Positions 5,717 through 6,395 of a stretch of DNA of 6,395 bases are shown here, piece after piece (within the stretch, counting starts at the first letter, position 1; each line of letters starts with the position of its first letter). The translations under genes and the position numbers were made by a program. The stretch lies in assembly GCA_028715095.1 (NCBI GenBank), contig JAQUSM010000067.1, positions 1 through 6,395 on the forward strand, in the 5' to 3' direction. Source of the stretch: Candidatus Omnitrophota bacterium. Its GTDB lineage: Bacteria; Omnitrophota; Gorgyraeia; Gygaellales; Profunditerraquicolaceae. Under the pieces are notes generated by a model. The model saw nothing but the letters and a program-made list of their open reading frames with translations, ran no database searches and was not told the DNA's origin.

Positions 5717-6395
5717 ATGCCGATTTCGATTATTATTGAAAAATGCACGGGTTGCTCTCTTTGCGTAAAGGCCTGCCCGTTTGATGCCATCCGTATAATG
5801 GAGAAGAAAGCGGTAATCGATTTAAATAAATGTACCCTTTGCGGTGCCTGTAAAGACGCTTGTAAGTTTAAGGCAGTTTTGTTAGAGAAAACTCCGGCTA
5901 AATGTGATTTGCCGGATATAAAAGGTTATAAGGGGATATGGGTGTTTGTCGAGCAGAAAAATGGCCGGGTGCAGTCGGTTTCCTATGAATTATTAGGCAA
6001 GGCGCAGGAGCTGTCCAGGAAATTAAATTGCCAGGTGAGCGGAGTTTTGATCGGCAATAAATTAGAAGACCAGCTGGATGAGCTGATTTTTTGCGGAGCG
6101 GATAACATATATCTGGTAGAGGATCCGGAGCTAGCGAATTTCCAGGATGAGCCGTATACGAATATTTTAGTTGAACTGGTAAGAAAATATAAGCCCGAGA
6201 TCCTTTTATGCGGGGCGACAAATATAGGCAGGTCTTTAATTTCGCGGGTGGCGATAAATATTAAAGCCGGCTTAACCGCGGATTGCACCGGCCTGGACAT
6301 CGAACCTGACAAAAAAATATTATTACAGACACGACCGGCTTTTGGCGGAAATATTATGGCGACAATTATTTCCCCGAATTACCGGCCGCAGATGG
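5717..6395 (+). CDS. etfA: Electron transfer flavoprotein, alpha subunit with N-terminal 2[4Fe-4S] ferredoxin domain (3' partial)
   Basis: The frame starts at ATG 5717, one base after the etfB stop, and stays open to the window edge (226 whole codons). Residues 1-55 form a bacterial-type ferredoxin domain: C10, C13, C16, C20-P and C39, C42, C45, C49, two complete four-cysteine sets. The second set lacks the usual proline after its last cysteine (it reads CKF). After a linker, EtfA domain I begins near residue 73 (GIWVFVEQKNGRVQSVSYELLGK in two stretches), and reaches ILLCGATNIGRSLISRVA and AGLTADCTGLDI, conserved EtfA sequences. The FAD-binding C-terminal domain is beyond the window. Ferredoxin-fused EtfA is known from anaerobes, for example CarE of the Acetobacterium woodii caffeyl-CoA reductase, where the extra clusters are thought to relay electrons to ferredoxin. 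GGCGAGG at 5701-5707 can act as ribosome site. Confidence 0.94.
   Translation, partial: MPISIIIEKCTGCSLCVKACPFDAIRIMEKKAVIDLNKCTLCGACKDACKFKAVLLEKTPAKCDLPDIKGYKGIWVFVEQKNGRVQSVSYELLGKAQELSRKLNCQVSGVLIGNKLEDQLDELIFCGADNIYLVEDPELANFQDEPYTNILVELVRKYKPEILLCGATNIGRSLISRVAINIKAGLTADCTGLDIEPDKKILLQTRPAFGGNIMATIISPNYRPQM

Noticed and set aside
5898..6312. Overlapping minus-strand open frames opposite etfA
   Set aside because: Both are antisense to clear EtfA coding sequence, with no domain or ribosome site; shadow frames.

Overview
The window looks like bacterial chromosomal DNA of moderate GC content. Seven protein genes, all on the + strand, are tightly packed. Coding style, short spacers and gene content suggest an anaerobic or facultative uncultured lineage; my best guess is Candidatus Omnitrophota or a similar group. 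That guess rests on general resemblance, not on any marker gene in the window.

Layout. (1) Positions 1-1139 hold a nearly complete 12-helix MFS transporter of the BT1/AmpG-like type, missing only its extreme N-terminus. (2) Positions 1140-1305 form a spacer dominated by a 118-bp nested palindrome, followed by a promoter-like sequence almost touching the next start codon. (3) Positions 1306-3577 hold a compact three-gene cluster: a MarC-family membrane protein, glgC (ADP-glucose pyrophosphorylase; 4-bp ATGA overlap) and a GNAT acetyltransferase resembling short ArgA-type N-acetylglutamate synthases (2-nt gap). (4) Positions 3578-3721 form a spacer with a good extended -10 promoter, a structured leader with GGGAC/GTCCC motifs, and a strong Shine-Dalgarno. 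(5) Positions 3722-6395 hold an acyl-CoA dehydrogenase, etfB, and the first part of an etfA fused at its N-terminus to a two-cluster ferredoxin domain.

Functionally, the most coherent unit is the last one. The gene order acyl-CoA dehydrogenase - EtfB - ferredoxin-EtfA matches the order I recall for the caffeyl-CoA reductase/ETF complex (CarCDE) of Acetobacterium woodii. The EtfB carries motifs typical of NAD-linked, bifurcation-type ETFs rather than the mitochondrial type. A plausible role is an electron-bifurcating or confurcating enoyl-CoA reductase / acyl-CoA dehydrogenase coupling NADH, an acyl-CoA couple and ferredoxin; the acyl substrate cannot be read from the sequence. The glgC gene indicates ADP-glucose synthesis for glycogen-type storage. 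The MarC and acetyltransferase genes look cotranscribed with it, without an obvious shared pathway.

Nothing in the window is a clearly new biological system. The items most worth a second look are the ferredoxin-fused ETF operon, the nested palindrome behind the transporter gene, and the three 10-bp tandem repeats between the dehydrogenase and etfB.
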